From Acinetobacter sp. (GTDB lineage Bacteria; Pseudomonadota; Gammaproteobacteria; Pseudomonadales; Moraxellaceae), in NCBI GenBank assembly GCA_030152675.1, contig JASLIY010000177.1:1-5289 (forward strand): DNA of 5,289 nt, given 5' to 3'. The notes beneath the pieces were generated by a model, which worked only from the letters and a program-made list of their open reading frames with translations, ran no database searches and was not told the DNA's origin. The translations under genes were made by a program, and so were the position numbers. Shown one piece after another: positions 5,118 through 5,289 of the stretch; positions within the stretch are counted from its first letter, which is position 1; each line of letters begins with the position of its first letter.

Positions 5118-5289
5118 TTAGCGGTGTGAGCACAGTTTTTCGATCATCAACTCTAGATCTTTTAAGCGCTTGACCTCATCCCAGAGCGCACGCGCTTCGG
5201 GATAGTGTTTGCTCATCATGCCGAGCCATTGTTTATAGCGTCCGAGCATCACGATCTCGGTTTTACTTGGGCCATTCAAGAAACGAATC
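5118..5289 (-). CDS. dusC: C-terminal end of tRNA-dihydrouridine synthase, probably DusC (partial)
   Basis: A minus-strand frame enters from the right edge (first whole codon 5288-5286) and stops at TAA (5120-5118), giving 56 residues. The sequence IRFLNGPSKTEIVMLGRYKQWLGMMSKHYPEARALWDEVKRLKDLELMIEKL resembles the C-terminal helical domain of E. coli DusC, where [21 protein letters not shown] occupies the same place. Dus enzymes use FMN and NADPH to reduce uridine to dihydrouridine in tRNA; DusC acts on U16. The catalytic TIM barrel and its Cys are outside the window, so family membership rests on this helical domain alone. DusA or DusB is less likely because the K/R.KQWL..(L/M) helix is a DusC feature. 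Confidence 0.8.
   Translation of the reverse strand, partial: IRFLNGPSKTEIVMLGRYKQWLGMMSKHYPEARALWDEVKRLKDLELMIEKLCSHR

Noticed and set aside
350..5289. RNA-modification cluster (rluA, rraB, dusC) as a functional system
   Set aside because: The genes are separated by terminators and unrelated genes, and dusC is on the opposite strand; shared theme alone is not evidence of a system.

Overview
The window looks like an ordinary chromosomal segment of a gammaproteobacterium, most likely a Moraxellaceae member close to Acinetobacter. This rests on moderate GC with AT-rich gaps, TTA/CAA/AAA-rich codon use, and the mix of RluA, RraB, YjdM and DusC proteins. The assignment is inference; no rRNA or marker gene confirms it. 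There is no sign of phage, transposon, CRISPR or plasmid sequence.

Layout. Positions 1-196 hold the 3' end of an unidentified plus-strand gene with a Gly/Tyr-rich C-terminus, closed by a strong terminator (260-308). Next come rluA (350-1009, pseudouridine synthase for 23S rRNA and tRNA), rraB (1203-1592, RNase E inhibitor) with a terminator at 1691-1724, a GNAT acetyltransferase (1771-2328) carrying an unusual low-complexity insert, and yjdM/phnA (2454-2798) with its own promoter and terminator. An AT-rich gap leads to a SnoaL/NTF2-like small protein (3051-3518). A 363-base gap (3519-3881) holds only one doubtful minus-strand reading frame. It is followed by a saccharopine-dehydrogenase-family oxidoreductase (3882-5054), which converges on the 3' end of a minus-strand tRNA-dihydrouridine synthase, probably dusC (5118-5289, cut by the window edge).

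How the genes relate. Most genes appear to be transcribed singly: terminators follow the first gene, rraB and yjdM, and the gaps are 100-250 bases. Three products act on RNA (RluA, RraB, DusC), but they are not in one operon and the shared theme may be chance. I found no convincing new multi-gene system. The points most worth a second look are the repeat-containing insert in the acetyltransferase, the small minus-strand frame at 3598-3801, the overlapping hairpins between the convergent genes at 5063-5117, the nested inverted repeats before the NTF2-like gene, and the unassigned substrate of the saccharopine-dehydrogenase-like enzyme.
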